Source: Phyllostachys edulis
Lineage: Eukaryota; Streptophyta; Magnoliopsida; Poales; Poaceae
DNA: 64,000 bases
NCBI GenBank assembly: GCA_036346405.1
Contig: CM070548.1
Span: 93,218,588 to 93,282,587, forward strand
Direction: 5' to 3'
How positions within the stretch are numbered: position 1 is the stretch's first letter; each line of letters opens with the position of its first letter. The notes under the pieces were generated by a model. It saw only the letters and a list, made by a program, of their open reading frames with translations. It ran no database searches and was not told the DNA's origin. Shown piece by piece: positions 1 through 9,923 of the stretch. The translations under genes were made by a program, and so were the position numbers.

Positions 1-279
1 TGAATGATTACAAAGGATAGATGCAACACCAGTTTTTTTTATGTCATAATAGCCCCACATGACACTTGATATAAGTGTACAAAACATTGTCAATAGTTGT
101 TTTGAAAACTTCATCGATATTGGTCTTGCTTTGTTGACAAAACGGTTCAAACCGTTTGTAAAAATCGAATAATTTATTTGAAAGATATATACGCTTAAAC
201 TTTCCAAATCAAATGGAAAAAAGACTGTACTGCAACAATTTGCAACAGGAGCGGATACAGACAGATATGGTTTATCCTA

Positions 280-600
280 TTTCATATTTTGTTTTTTTCC
301 ACAGATTCAGGGTCAGACACGGTTAATGTTGGACACACATTTCTCCCTTCTGTAATCGCTCTGAAAGCCTTCGGTCGGTTGGTCGGACGAAAATTATCCG
401 CTCCATTTGCACCCATACACAAGTCATTGGATACTAGGGGTGTCTTATGTATGGGTGCGAACAGAGCGAAAATTTTATGTCCATCCGACATACCAAAGTC
501 TTTTGGAGCGAATTCGAAAGGGAAATGGATATCCAACTCTATATGTGCTCTACTTTGTCTTTGAGAAGAAAAAAACATGGAATATGATTTGAGACAAGCG
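280..600. repeat. Imperfect foldback (inverted repeat), MITE-like
   Basis: Two arms of about 140 bases (roughly 283-425 and 450-590) are imperfect reverse complements. The best-matching core is CACCCATACACAAG near 411 against its reverse complement near 447-460. The arms also share GTTGGA and GTCGGA blocks in matching order, so both strands encode similar short peptides. No clear target duplication was found, so the element class is open. Bases 1-279 are AT-rich with no gene visible. Confidence 0.5.
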
Positions 601-764
601 ATATCCGTCCACATCCACTTTGATTGCACCTCTACTGATGAGGATTTAATAATCATCAATTATTTATTTATCTATATTTATTATTATAAATAGTAATGTC
701 TTTATACAACCTTTAGAGGTACCTCTTATCATTAATGACAAGGGAAGATCACAGTTACCTCGGA

Positions 765-1185
765 CCCCTTACCACCTTGGGAGGGTGCGCGATGGCAGTG
801 GCGGCCTGGCGACGAAGGCCTGGAAGAAGCGGTTTTTGTTGGCGTCGAGCTCCTGCATGAGCGGCCTGGTCCGGGCGTCCAGGAAGAGCGCTTGGTCGAA
901 GGCGAGGAGGCCCACCTAGCATGCAAAGTTGGCATAGTAGGCGTGGTCGAATCGAACGGTGTGCTCACGCCGAAGGCACCACCACGGGCGCCGCCATCGC
1001 TAGGGGCACAACATGGGCAACGCCCACGAACCGCGGCGTCCGTGACCTGGTCCGGTTGCTGCGTGTCGCGGAAGTCGAGAGGTGGCCCACAAAGTGGGCG
1101 AGTGTGCAAAGCCGATGGTGTGCGCTTCAACAACACCACCGGTCACCCCCGCAAAGGCCCGTGAAAGCGAACACGCGGAGGCAAC
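765..1185 (-). pseudogene. Class III peroxidase pseudogene fragment
   Basis: Read on the minus strand, the stretch gives two pieces of a secretory plant peroxidase. One is the proximal haem-histidine region, seen as VVEAHTIGFAHSP (about 1120-1085). The other is the C-terminal region, seen as VRFDHAYYANFAC, then a stop codon, then VGLLAFDQALFLDARTR and NKNRFFQAFVA (about 960-805). Class III peroxidases are about 300-350 residues with a distal His/Arg pair, and neither that distal region nor a signal peptide is present. The two pieces lie in different frames, and the stop follows the FAC tripeptide, so this copy cannot encode an enzyme. The family identity follows from motif order. The cause of truncation is unknown. 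GC content is high, unlike the AT-rich flanks. Confidence 0.7.
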
Positions 1186-1700
1186 GACGACTAGGCGGGA
1201 GCTGGGAAGCACGGTCCGCAGAGGGCAAGGGCAGAGGCGCGGAGGCTCGCGGCGATGGCGGCCAATGGTGACTAGGTGGGTATCCAGCGAGACATAGACA
1301 GAGGTGGTGAGATCATCATGCTACTCGAGGCGCAACCTCACACCGGCGCCACCCTCCTCAACAGCAGCTTGGATTCTCGCCACCAAGCACCACCTCTATT
1401 TTTATTCTAGTTTGGCCACTGAAACTGCATGCACTACCCCACCGTTGAAGTGTCGCAAGATTCACACACACTTAGATAGAGGTAATACATATATATGTAC
1501 ATACTGTGGCCGGTACATAGACATTAAAAATCTCCATCACCTCTCTGTCTCTTTCTCACTTTCTCAACGTGTCTCTTTCCTCGCCTATCTCTCTCTACAA
1601 AATAGCACTGTTCTAAAGTAAAATAGCAAAAATAGCTCCACTATGAGCTCCGTGCCGTGCTAAAAATTCACGGGTGGTGATCTGCCGCCCTTAGATGCGC
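1186..1700. other. No gene recognised
   Basis: GC-rich sequence grades into AT-rich sequence after about 1390. Short open frames exist on both strands, but none shows a recognisable domain or biased codon use. A pyrimidine-rich TCTCTCTC stretch lies near 1540-1600. Confidence 0.4.
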
Positions 1701-1710
1701 AGTAGACCAC

Positions 1711-2648
1711 GTGATAGTCGCACGGAGCTCAACAAGCAACCTGCCACGAACTGGAGGCACCACAGATGGCCAGCGCACATCTTTTGCCGTGAATCGGGGC
1801 GCCGCCCTCGCGGAGGCAGAGGTGCCGGCAGCGACGGCCGTTGGTGGTAAAGGCGATGAGGCTCCAGGGAAAAAGATGACACTGCTGACACAGGAGGAGG
1901 TTAACAGGATGCTTGCCCAGGAGTAAGGTTCACTGTTTCGGTTTGAATATTTTTTTTGTTTGGAGGCGAAATGGATGAAATGAGCGAATTTTTAGTGAAT
2001 TTTGGCCAAACGGTTTGGTCAAATTTGAATTTAAAATTTCAAAATTTTTCCAAAAAGAAAACCAGCGCTATGGGTGGAAGTCGAACACAAACCATGAAGG
2101 ATGGACACGCGCGGCCACAACACTAGGATGGACAAGTGGTGTGTTCACTACTTTTAGTGTATTTAGCCCTAAAAAATCCCTCAAAATTCAAACCAAACAA
2201 ATTTTTTTTTGAACAAAACCAATTCCTTTCGGATGGAGACGAAATAGACGAAATTTGGGTAAATTCAGCGAAATTTCGCCGAAATTATTAACCCTGCCCA
2301 GGAGACGGGCGTGCCCTCGCGACTGAGTCTCCGAGGCGAAATAACCCCGAGTTGGTGCCGCAGCTGCACGAGGAGATGGACGAGTCCAGGGTGCTCCTCT
2401 AGAGAGCGGCTGCCGCCTACTACTCTCACGAAGAGAGATTTGCCGAATTCAAGGCCTGGGTCGAAAGGTAGCGTTACGAGAAGGGCTCCGTCATGGTCGT
2501 CGTCGACTTCCTTGCTTGCAGGGCCCATGTCCGGGCATGGATCGAGGAAGAATGGGACGAAACGTTCGGTGACCTCGTTCTTTCCGATACTGATGATAAT
2601 GGCGAGTTCGATGATGTGGATTTTGCTCAGATGAGGACGTGGCTCTGA
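1711..2648 (+). pseudogene. Unrecognised gene relic, interrupted by an insertion
   Basis: I do not recognise the family. The first part ends in the acidic stretch LLTQEEVNRMLAQE (up to 1923). It resumes after a 371-bp insertion at 2295 with PELVPQLHEEMDESRVLL, RAAAAYYSHEERFAEFKAWVER, and a very acidic C terminus, SDTDDNGEFDDVDFAQ, ending at a TGA at 2648. In-frame stops fall after RVLL and after AWVER, and a frame change lies just downstream of the insertion. The charged, helix-prone composition and higher GC suggest a former host or transposon-borne coding sequence. No catalytic motif is visible. With the insertion removed the two sides join at a shared TGCCCAGGAG, so this was one continuous sequence before the insertion. 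Confidence 0.45.
1924..2294. mobile_element. Small non-autonomous DNA element (MULE-like MITE)
   Basis: The insertion is flanked on both sides by TGCCCAGGAG (1914-1923 and 2295-2304). A perfect 10-bp duplication suits Mutator-like elements, which usually make 9-bp duplications (8-11). The ends are weakly inverted: the left end contains GGTTCACTGTTTCGG, and the right end read in reverse gives GGTTAATAATTTCGG. The interior is AT-rich and has no coding capacity. Confidence 0.65.
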
Positions 2649-4400
2649 AATTCAACTCAGATGAGAATTTACTTGGTGCACATGTATGTTATCTATCTAC
2701 GCACATTTATCTATATGATCGATCTATGTTCGCAGCCAAGTTTAGCCATCATATTGCTTAGTTAATGTTCATCTATGTTATTGCGATCCACCCATAACTG
2801 TATGACACTGCGAACCATGTCACGTGTGCTAAGTTAGGCACTGATGAACGCCATGCATGATAATTCACCAAGTTATAGGCCTCCGTTTATGGTTCTCTTC
2901 TTGCGTTGCAAAAATGTCCGTGTGTTGGGCTGGACGTGGTTTTATGGTGGTCATGGGGATGCCCAATCGGGTGTCGTTCTTGAATACTGCCAGTCCAATT
3001 GTGATTGGTAAAATTGCCGAGATTTAGCAAATGTTTATAGAATTATTATATGCATGGCTGGTGAACTTTCTCGAATGCAGCACCTGCGTGCTTGTTAATT
3101 TCTCAGTTCTCAGTTCTCACAGAATGATTGGTAGAAATGTAGGTGCCAAGTGGCTGAAAAATTAATTACAGTGTTGTTGTATGATTGTTAATTTTGATGC
3201 TTGGGTGATTGTGCGATCTTTGAGACGCCCTGACAGATTGATTTTCGGTACTTCTTACATTTCTTTCTATCATGTTCATAACAATGTTGTTTATTCCATT
3301 CCGATCTGCGATACGCGACATTTTGACTGCTTGAGCATGCTTCCGATGTTCCTGTTTCTTTTAGTACAAATTCAATTATGGCCGTTTGCCATTGTTCCTT
3401 TTAGTCTTTGAACTGCATGCTAATGATTCAGTTAAAACTGTCGCTTTTGCTCCGCCTTCATTCAGAGCATATTTAGAAATTTTTGCCGGTGTGCTGTTCA
3501 CCTGTTCTCATCAAGCATGTATATACCATAGGAGGTGACTAGTGATGTTTAACTTCATTGAGGCACTGTGTTAACTAAATCTTGATGCATCTATCCAATT
3601 TGTTCGACATAACAGTATAACACTGGTCAATTCTGTGTGGAATGTGAAATTCGTTCTTGAGCACTCTGTCACTGATACACAGGGCTTTTTTCCGTTCTTT
3701 TTCCCTGGCACATTTCCTACTGATTTTCTGCCTAACTTACACAGAATGTGAAATTCGTTCTTGAGCACAATGTCACAAATACACAGGGCTTTTTCTGTTC
3801 TTTTTATCTGGCTCTTTTCGCATGACAGACAAAAATGCATTGGTACCATGCTAATTATGTATGCACAGGAATGGTGTTCTCATCCTATATGCTTGAAGTT
3901 TCAGATCAGACTAATCTAGTGGCCACCGTATCGTAATTGTAGCGCTTTAATTCAAGTTTGCTTCTCTTGCTAGTCCAACCAATTGACCACCTAACCTTAC
4001 TAGTTACTTAGCTAGGTGTTCATTAGGGCTCGTGTTTAGTGGAGCTCAAAAACTTTGCTTAGCTAAGCATACTAGCAAGGAGATCCTTTCATTGAGGAGT
4101 GACAAATTGCCTTTCTCATGTAGGCTAGGTTCCTATTATTTGCATTTTGTTATGTTGTGGTCCACTAAATAATTCCAAATTAATACTGTTAAGTATTTTA
4201 GCAATAATTATACTTTTCTAGAAAATGCGCACTCATTTTACGCTTTCAAGGCACGAGAACCAAATGCCTCTCGTGTAGTCCTGCTTCCTTGAGCTGTTTT
4301 TTCTACTGATTCCTGAGTTACCCCAACTCTTAAAGTTATATATGCAACCTTACCGCTACCTGTTGTGTAATAGGGCCTTGAAGAAAAGAGAGAGATTTAG
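2649..4400. other. AT-rich DNA without a recognised gene
   Basis: About 1.75 kb of moderately AT-rich sequence has only short frames without domains. The 3181-3411 frame (76 codons) is hydrophobic but has no recognisable family. The only structure seen is the local duplication near 3640-3830. Confidence 0.4.
3636..3830. repeat. Tandem duplication, ~106-bp unit, two copies
   Basis: The block beginning GAATGTGAAATTCGTTCTTG occurs at about 3639 and again at about 3745. Both copies continue through GAGCAC...TGTCAC and ACACAGGGCTTTTT. The copies differ by scattered substitutions and small indels. Confidence 0.8.
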
Positions 4401-4449
4401 TTCCAGCAGCATCTCTCTTTTCTTTATTATTAGGAAGCTGCTAGCAGTT

Positions 4450-4675
4450 TCACGAGGTTTCGCGGTTCCTGCAAAAGTTTCAAAGAGGTTTCAAGAGGTT
4501 TCGTGGAAAATTTATGCAAGTTTCAACACGTTTCAATAAGTTTTAAAAAATTCAAAACAAGTTTCAACAAGTTTCAGAAAAAAAAAATTCAAAACAAGTT
4601 TCAATAGTTACAGAAAGTTTCAACAGAATTTTAAAAAAGATTTCACACGCAGTTTCACCAAAGGTTTCAAAAAAT
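4450..4675. repeat. Degenerate GTTTCAA-rich simple repeat
   Basis: The heptamer GTTTCAA and close variants recur about every 10-20 bases, for example GCAAGTTTCAACACGTTTCA. The array is irregular, with no fixed unit length and no coding potential. Confidence 0.75.
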
Positions 4676-4689
4676 TGAACAAAATTGTG

Positions 4690-5290
4690 GTCCTGCTGGC
4701 CGATTCGGCCCCATGTGGTGGACGCTTGACGCCGCAGGGGCGAAGGGTACGAGCTCGGCCGCGATGGTAGCCTCCGCGTCGGCGGAGAAGGTAGCCTGGA
4801 GGCCTTCGAGGGGCCACGGACGAACCCATGCTCATCTCCCACATCCGACATCTCTCGTGGACATGGCGTCGAATTGCTCGAACCGTGCTCGTCTCCTACT
4901 GGCGGCGCAACGTCGAATCGCTCAACAGCGTTGTGCAGTTGTGCTCCCACATTGAGGGCGAGAGGCGCCGAACATCGACGCGCTCGCTGCGCTCATCGTC
5001 CGTTGCTCGCCCACGCCCGCTCGCCACCACCATGTGGCACCTGACGTGCTCGTCGACTGTTGCTCGCCCACGCCCACGCACGTGCTCGCTGGCACCGCGC
5101 GGCCCTTGCATCGCGCTTGCTGCCGCGATGGAAGGATGGTGGGGAATGGGGACCGGGGAGAGATGGAAGAGATCGGGATGGGTAGGGGATCTAGTATAGG
5201 GATGTGGATGTACAGATGTACATCTATTTTTTTTTGGAAAAAAAAATAGTATTTATTAGGTATATTAGGTATATATACTAGTAAATAATT
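4690..5290. other. GC-rich stretch, no gene recognised
   Basis: GC-rich from 4690 to about 5180 with overlapping open frames on both strands, which is expected at this composition. It then becomes AT-rich (5220-5295). No domain, splice pattern or terminal repeat was found. Confidence 0.4.
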
Positions 5291-5295
5291 AAAAT

Positions 5296-7126
5296 ATGTA
5301 TTTGAACTGCACAGCGACTCCTCCGATCGCGATTCACACATCGCACGTAGCCCATTCGCCAAACCGCCCCACACCCCACCTGCAAAGTGCAAAGCCCACC
5401 ACGGCCCAACCGAAGCGGCCGAGCGCCTCACGCCCTCACGGGTCACAGCAGTCGGCAGCCCCAACCAAGCGCCGAGACGACCAGTCACCAGACCTAACCC
5501 ATCCCCTTCATGAAATCCTCAAGCGCCTCTCGGCCCTCTCTTCTCGCTCTGTGTGGCCAAGACTCAAGGCAAGACACACGGCGGCGGCAACGCGGCAGCA
5601 GCAGGCGGTGGCGTGTGAGCCCGTGAGCGCCGAGCCGCCGATGCCAGAGCCAGGGATGGAGGGTGCCTCACGTGGCGAGCGGCAAGGGGAAGGAAGCTCT
5701 GCGGCGCATGGCAGCGCCGAGGCCGAGCAGGAACAGCCACTGGCACCGGCGCAAGGAGAGGCGGCGGCACGCGGCAAGGTCAAGGTGAGCTCCTCGCCTC
5801 CTCGGTTGGTTTCTTACCTTGTCAGTCGTCTCGTCTCATGGACGCCGCCTCCTACTCCGGTCGGCTCCAATGATCCAGTCCCTAGGGGCCACCGGGCCAG
5901 GTTGGCGGCGCTCGCCTCTCGCCATCCCGCGGCCGCTCCTCCTTCGTCGCCTCGCCGGCTCGCCATCCAAACCACTGAAACCGAGCCGCATGAAGGGGAA
6001 GTAGGCCGCAAGCGTGTGGGCGCACCATAGGGCCGACCTAAGCGGCGTGCCGACACGGATGGGGGAGGTGGCGCCTTAGAGCCGGGGCCGAGCCGCCGAG
6101 CGGATGAGCCGCGCGGGAGGAACCACTGGCCGGGCGTGGGCTCTGGGCACTAGGGGAGGCGAAGGCGGGCGAGGCGGGAGGTTGAGGCGTTGGGCTGAAG
6201 GGAACTAGGAGGAAGCACCCATGACCCATGGCGCTGGGCCGGAGGAGAGAAGAAATAGCATTGGCCATTGGGGGAAAAGAAAAACAAGAAGAAGATGGAT
6301 GGATTGGGGAGTTCGGCTGGAGCAAGACAAAGGATTGAGATAAAGGCACAAAGCAAAGAGGAAAGTGAGGGGAGAGAAGAAGCAAGGAGGTACACTTGTA
6401 GTTGAGTCAGATATTCATATTGGCATTGCAAGACTTGTAGTTGAGTCCAATATGAAGATATTCATATTGGCATTGAATCGCTAATCGATATTTATTAGCT
6501 TCATAGCTTGTATAGTTCAATAGTTGTATGTATATGTCAGTGGATAAAAGAGAAGATTATTCTGTCCAAATGTCCAATTATTTGGTAGCTTGTGTAGCTT
6601 TAGTTGTTAGATAAAAGAGAAGATTATTCTATATAGTTCAATAGCTTGTGTAGCTTCAGTTGTTAGATAAAAGAGAAGATTATTTTGTCTTAAATGTCCA
6701 ATTATTTATGTGAAGTTTTTGTTTTCATGTAGACCGTAGAGCATTCAAAAATGAAGAGGAAGCATGTAGATTTGAAATCTTTGTGGGATAGAGTTGGAAA
6801 GATACCAATATCTATTGAAAGCAAAGTTCAAAGTACTTCTCCTTCCATTCAATTGCAAGCACAAAATGAGAGTGATATCCAAGACGAAGTCCTAAGTCCG
6901 TAACCAACGCAACCAAGCATAGAACCTCCCCATTGTCCCCACTTATAGATGACGACGAGGAAGATGATGGAGATGATGAAGCGGTTTATGATATTGATTT
7001 GCTTTCTCATGATCCCGAAAGCGGATTCCAATCACACAAGATGATGTCAATGATATTGTGCAAGTTGAAGATGATGACATCATATCTCGCTTCCAAGCCA
7101 TGAAGGAACGTCGAGTTAGATTGTAA
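5296..7126 (+). pseudogene. Internally deleted hAT-type (TTF/MYM zinc-finger-like) transposon gene
   Basis: A plausible two-exon model starts at ATG 5296. The exon ends at 5784 before GTGAGC, and the second exon starts at 6733 after a TAG acceptor, keeping phase 0. Exon 2 gives MKRKHVDLKSLWDRVGKIP, a Ser/Gln-rich linker, an acidic run DDDEEDDGDDEAVYDID, then KRIPITQDDVND. It jumps directly to a C-terminal signature, DDDIISRFQAMKERRVRL, and a stop at 7126. The N-terminal MKRKH..L / acidic / VYDID / PITQ order and the C-terminal ..RFQAMKERR.. tail are those of grass hAT-like transposases. The zinc finger, catalytic core and dimerisation region are missing. An in-frame TAA at 6901 and a frame change near 6950 break it further. 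The GC-rich 5' exon has no domain and may be leader sequence. Confidence 0.55.
6380..6715. repeat. Short tandem duplications in the putative hAT intron
   Basis: One unit, CTTGTAGTTGAGTC followed by ATATTCATATTGGCATTG, is present twice (about 6393 and 6434). A second unit, GTTAGATAAAAGAGAAGATT, is present at about 6604 and 6660, with a partial third copy near 6542. These are simple local duplications. Confidence 0.7.
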
Positions 7127-7254
7127 TTTTCTTAATTATTTTGTAATTTCTCTAAATTATTTGACATGTTGTCTCTAGTAAGAACAATTTGAACTTTGTT
7201 ATTTTTTATGTTATGATTATGAACATTTATGTTTTACATTGTACAACATGTTTA

Positions 7255-7300
7255 TAACTTCGAACACCCATTTTTTGAAAATCCTAGATCCGCCACTAGA
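7255..7300. repeat. Probable 3' terminal inverted repeat of the hAT-like element
   Basis: The sequence CCATTTTTTGAAAATCCTAG followed by ATCCGCCACTAG reads on the minus strand as TAGTGGCGGATCTAGGATTT. This resembles hAT-type termini of the (C/T)AGTGGCGGA class. No matching 5' terminus could be placed confidently. Confidence 0.45.
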
Positions 7301-7472
7301 TGGGTACGTGGATAGTGATGACTGAAGGGGATATGGTTGGTCTGATTCGTTAGATTGATATGATGGGATGGTAGAGGTGTGCACAACTAACTTTTCCATT
7401 ATTATTAATATTATCTAGAGATATGCATCTCTCTTTATTATTAATATTATCTAGTGATACATATATGTGTGC

Positions 7473-8775
7473 TAATGGGTTTTACCTGGGTTGAGTGGGG
7501 TGAGTCATAACTGAATGGATACTATCGATCTCAATTTTTTGGAGAGGTCCTAGTGATAAGTTTAAATATCATATGGTGAATTGGGAGGCGGCTTGTAGAC
7601 CCAAAGAGTTTGGAGGCCTAGGGTTATTAACACTAGAATCATGAATGATTGTCGGCTAGTTAAGTGGATTCGAGAATTTTCAATGGTAATAATGAATTGT
7701 GGTTCGTGATTATTAAGGCCAAATATTTTCCGAGGGTTGTTTTAGAGATGCCAAACACAGTAAAGAGCTCTCAATTTTGGAAAAGTTTACGAAGGTTAAG
7801 CATAATTTTTACAAGGGGTTTGGTTCCAGATTGGAAATGGTTGTTATACTTCTTTTTGGACAGATGTTTGGAGGGGTGATGTCCTTTGAAAATTATGTTC
7901 GATAAGCTTTTTAGAATTTGTCAGTCCCTGGAGATTAGTGTGGCTAAGTATTGTTCTGATCAGGGGGTGGTTGATTCCTTTCCTTAGGACTTTTGGGGGG
8001 AGGTCACTTGCATTAAGTATGAACATTTATGGAAAAGTAAAATTCCCCTAAAAGTAAAGTTTTTTTTGTGTCAATGTTACCTTAATAAAGTTCCATCTGC
8101 TGGTCAGCTGAAGAAAAGGGGGTGGAAAGGAGGGAGTCATGTGTTCTTTTATGTGAAAATAAATCTATTGATCATATTTTGTTTTCTTGTGTGCTTGCAA
8201 AGTTTGCTTGGACTTGTGTGAAGGAGGCGAGTGGCTGGGAAAGAACTCCCACATCTCTTAATGATTTTCAGTATAACTAGCTAGAAGGGAAGGGGGCTAA
8301 CTTTTATAATGCTACTCTGTTTAGTTTTTGACTTTACTACCGCCTGGAATCTCTGGAAATTTAGGAACAGTATGGTGATTGAGAGAAAATTTCCTAGGAA
8401 TCATATGGATGTAATTTTCAAACTTATATCTTGTTTGCAGAATGGAGGGTCCTCACCAAAGGGGTGGATAGAGAGATTTTGGATTGCTTCCTGGAAAGGT
8501 TTGAAGACTGGAGATCCTCGGCCTCTCTGACGGCATCTAGCTGATCTTTTAATTGTAAATCTTGACTGTTCGACAGCAGTTAGTTGATCTTTTGTCTGTA
8601 ATGGTTAGTTTGATGTTGGTTCTAAGTTGTTCCTACCTGTTCTGGATATTAGTTGAGATAGATGTTAGCGTTAGCTGGTATCCCCAGCCTGGATGTGTTT
8701 GTGTTTTGGGTTGTAAGAACATGGTAATTTGCTTTTTATAAAAGCAGGGATTATGTCCTTTTGTAAAAAAAAAAC
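7473..8775 (+). mobile_element. 5'-truncated LINE (L1-type) insertion
   Basis: A perfect 13-bp duplication, CATATATGTGTGC, flanks the insertion (7460-7472 and 8776-8788). The 3' end carries an A-rich tail (about 8765-8774). The body is the C-terminal part of a plant LINE ORF2. Visible pieces are PKEFGGLGLLTLES, the zinc-binding RT-associated (zf-RVT) region with KIPLKVKFFL near 8041, and the terminal WNLWKFRN motif near 8345. Several stops and frame changes break it. Endonuclease and reverse transcriptase are absent, as expected for 5' truncation during target-primed reverse transcription. Confidence 0.88.
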
Positions 8776-8823
8776 CATATATGTGTGCACAAATAGCATG
8801 TCCCTTTGAACTTTTATAGGCAA

Positions 8824-9677
8824 TGTGGGAAAAGGTTCTACGGCCTTCTGGACCTATTAGCCTTATTGCGTTGATTTAGGTAAGTGTCCACGAGAGGATA
8901 CAGATCCTCTAACTTTGTACAATGAAGGCTCTAAGGCAGAGAGCACAAGATCTTGCACAATACAAAGGCAAAGGCAAAGATGTGAACGAAAGTCAGGAAC
9001 TATTTTGCACTAGAGCTTTTATTGTAGCATATATGGGCCATTCTTTTTGATCTGGACAGCTTGAGAATCAATCAAAGTCATGGAAATGTGCTCTTCGCCT
9101 CATTGCTCTAAGTCACAGGATCACAATTCCCACATAGAGTATCTATTCCACAACACCCTCTTCACACTTGTCAATGCAATGCATATGCCTCAGTTAAAAA
9201 CTCACACCAAAAACACATGGGGAAAATGGTAACAATAAAATAGTACATAACTCATTTGGTTTGCCATTGCACACCTCATTAAAAGCATTCAATTAAGAAA
9301 ATCGATCGACAAAACTTAATTAAGAGGAAAGGAATACAATGTATCATCACGATGATGATTGTTTATGAATATGAAATATCTCCCCTAAGACGATAACTCG
9401 CTCCTTGTGTCAATGCGAGTAACATGCTCCGTAAAGGTAGAACCTAGTGATGCTTTAGTGAACAAATCCGCAAGATTTTCATCGGTTAGATTTTGTGTAT
9501 TTGTATATTCTCATTCTCTTGTAGTTCATGGATACAAATGAGTTTTTGACATAATTATTTTTTCATTTGTGCAACACAAATTATATTATTCTCATAGAGG
9601 GTCAGTGTGGGCTTTAACTACTTCTACACAAGACTTGGATACGATGAATTAATCTTGTAAGCCATATGTATTAATGA
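8824..9677 (-). mobile_element. Ty1/copia relic, part A: 3' LTR and RNase H end
   Basis: On the minus strand the order is RNase H tail, polypurine tract, then LTR. The pol C terminus reads NLADLFTKASLGSTF (about 9475-9431), the conserved copia RNase H terminus. The purine tract CTTAGGGGAGA lies at 9389-9379. An LTR-like segment then runs to about 8824, where the plus strand shows TGTGGG, the complement of a typical ...CA end. The relic stops at 9677 because a LINE is inserted there; the rest resumes at 33550. Confidence 0.7.
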
Positions 9678-9923
9678 TAATGCAATTGCCATACTCATAG
9701 AGCGCGCAGACGAGCGACACGACAAGTGGCAAAGCACAAGCTTCGCTCGACGAAGTTTCACCCATCCTCCAAGCTCGTACTCAAACCACCAACATATGCA
9801 TCAATTGAAAAGGTGAACGAGTACTTACGGCCAATGGCGCCTCAAGGGTTCGATGGTGGTGCCGTCATTTGAAGAGGTCGTTGTCTTTGTTCTCGAAGGT
9901 TCATCGCGTAGTTAGTCGGGCGA

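Noticed and set aside
5177..5195. Possible 5' terminus of the hAT-like element (GATGGGTA near GGGGATCTAG)
   Set aside because: It shares only about nine bases with the 3' terminus, and the flanking octamer matches at 7 of 8. This is too weak in a G-rich context to set a boundary.
5296..6030. 244-codon open frame as an independent host gene
   Set aside because: It is GC-rich with overlapping frames on the other strand, and no domain is visible. It is better explained as leader exon/intron of the transposon gene.
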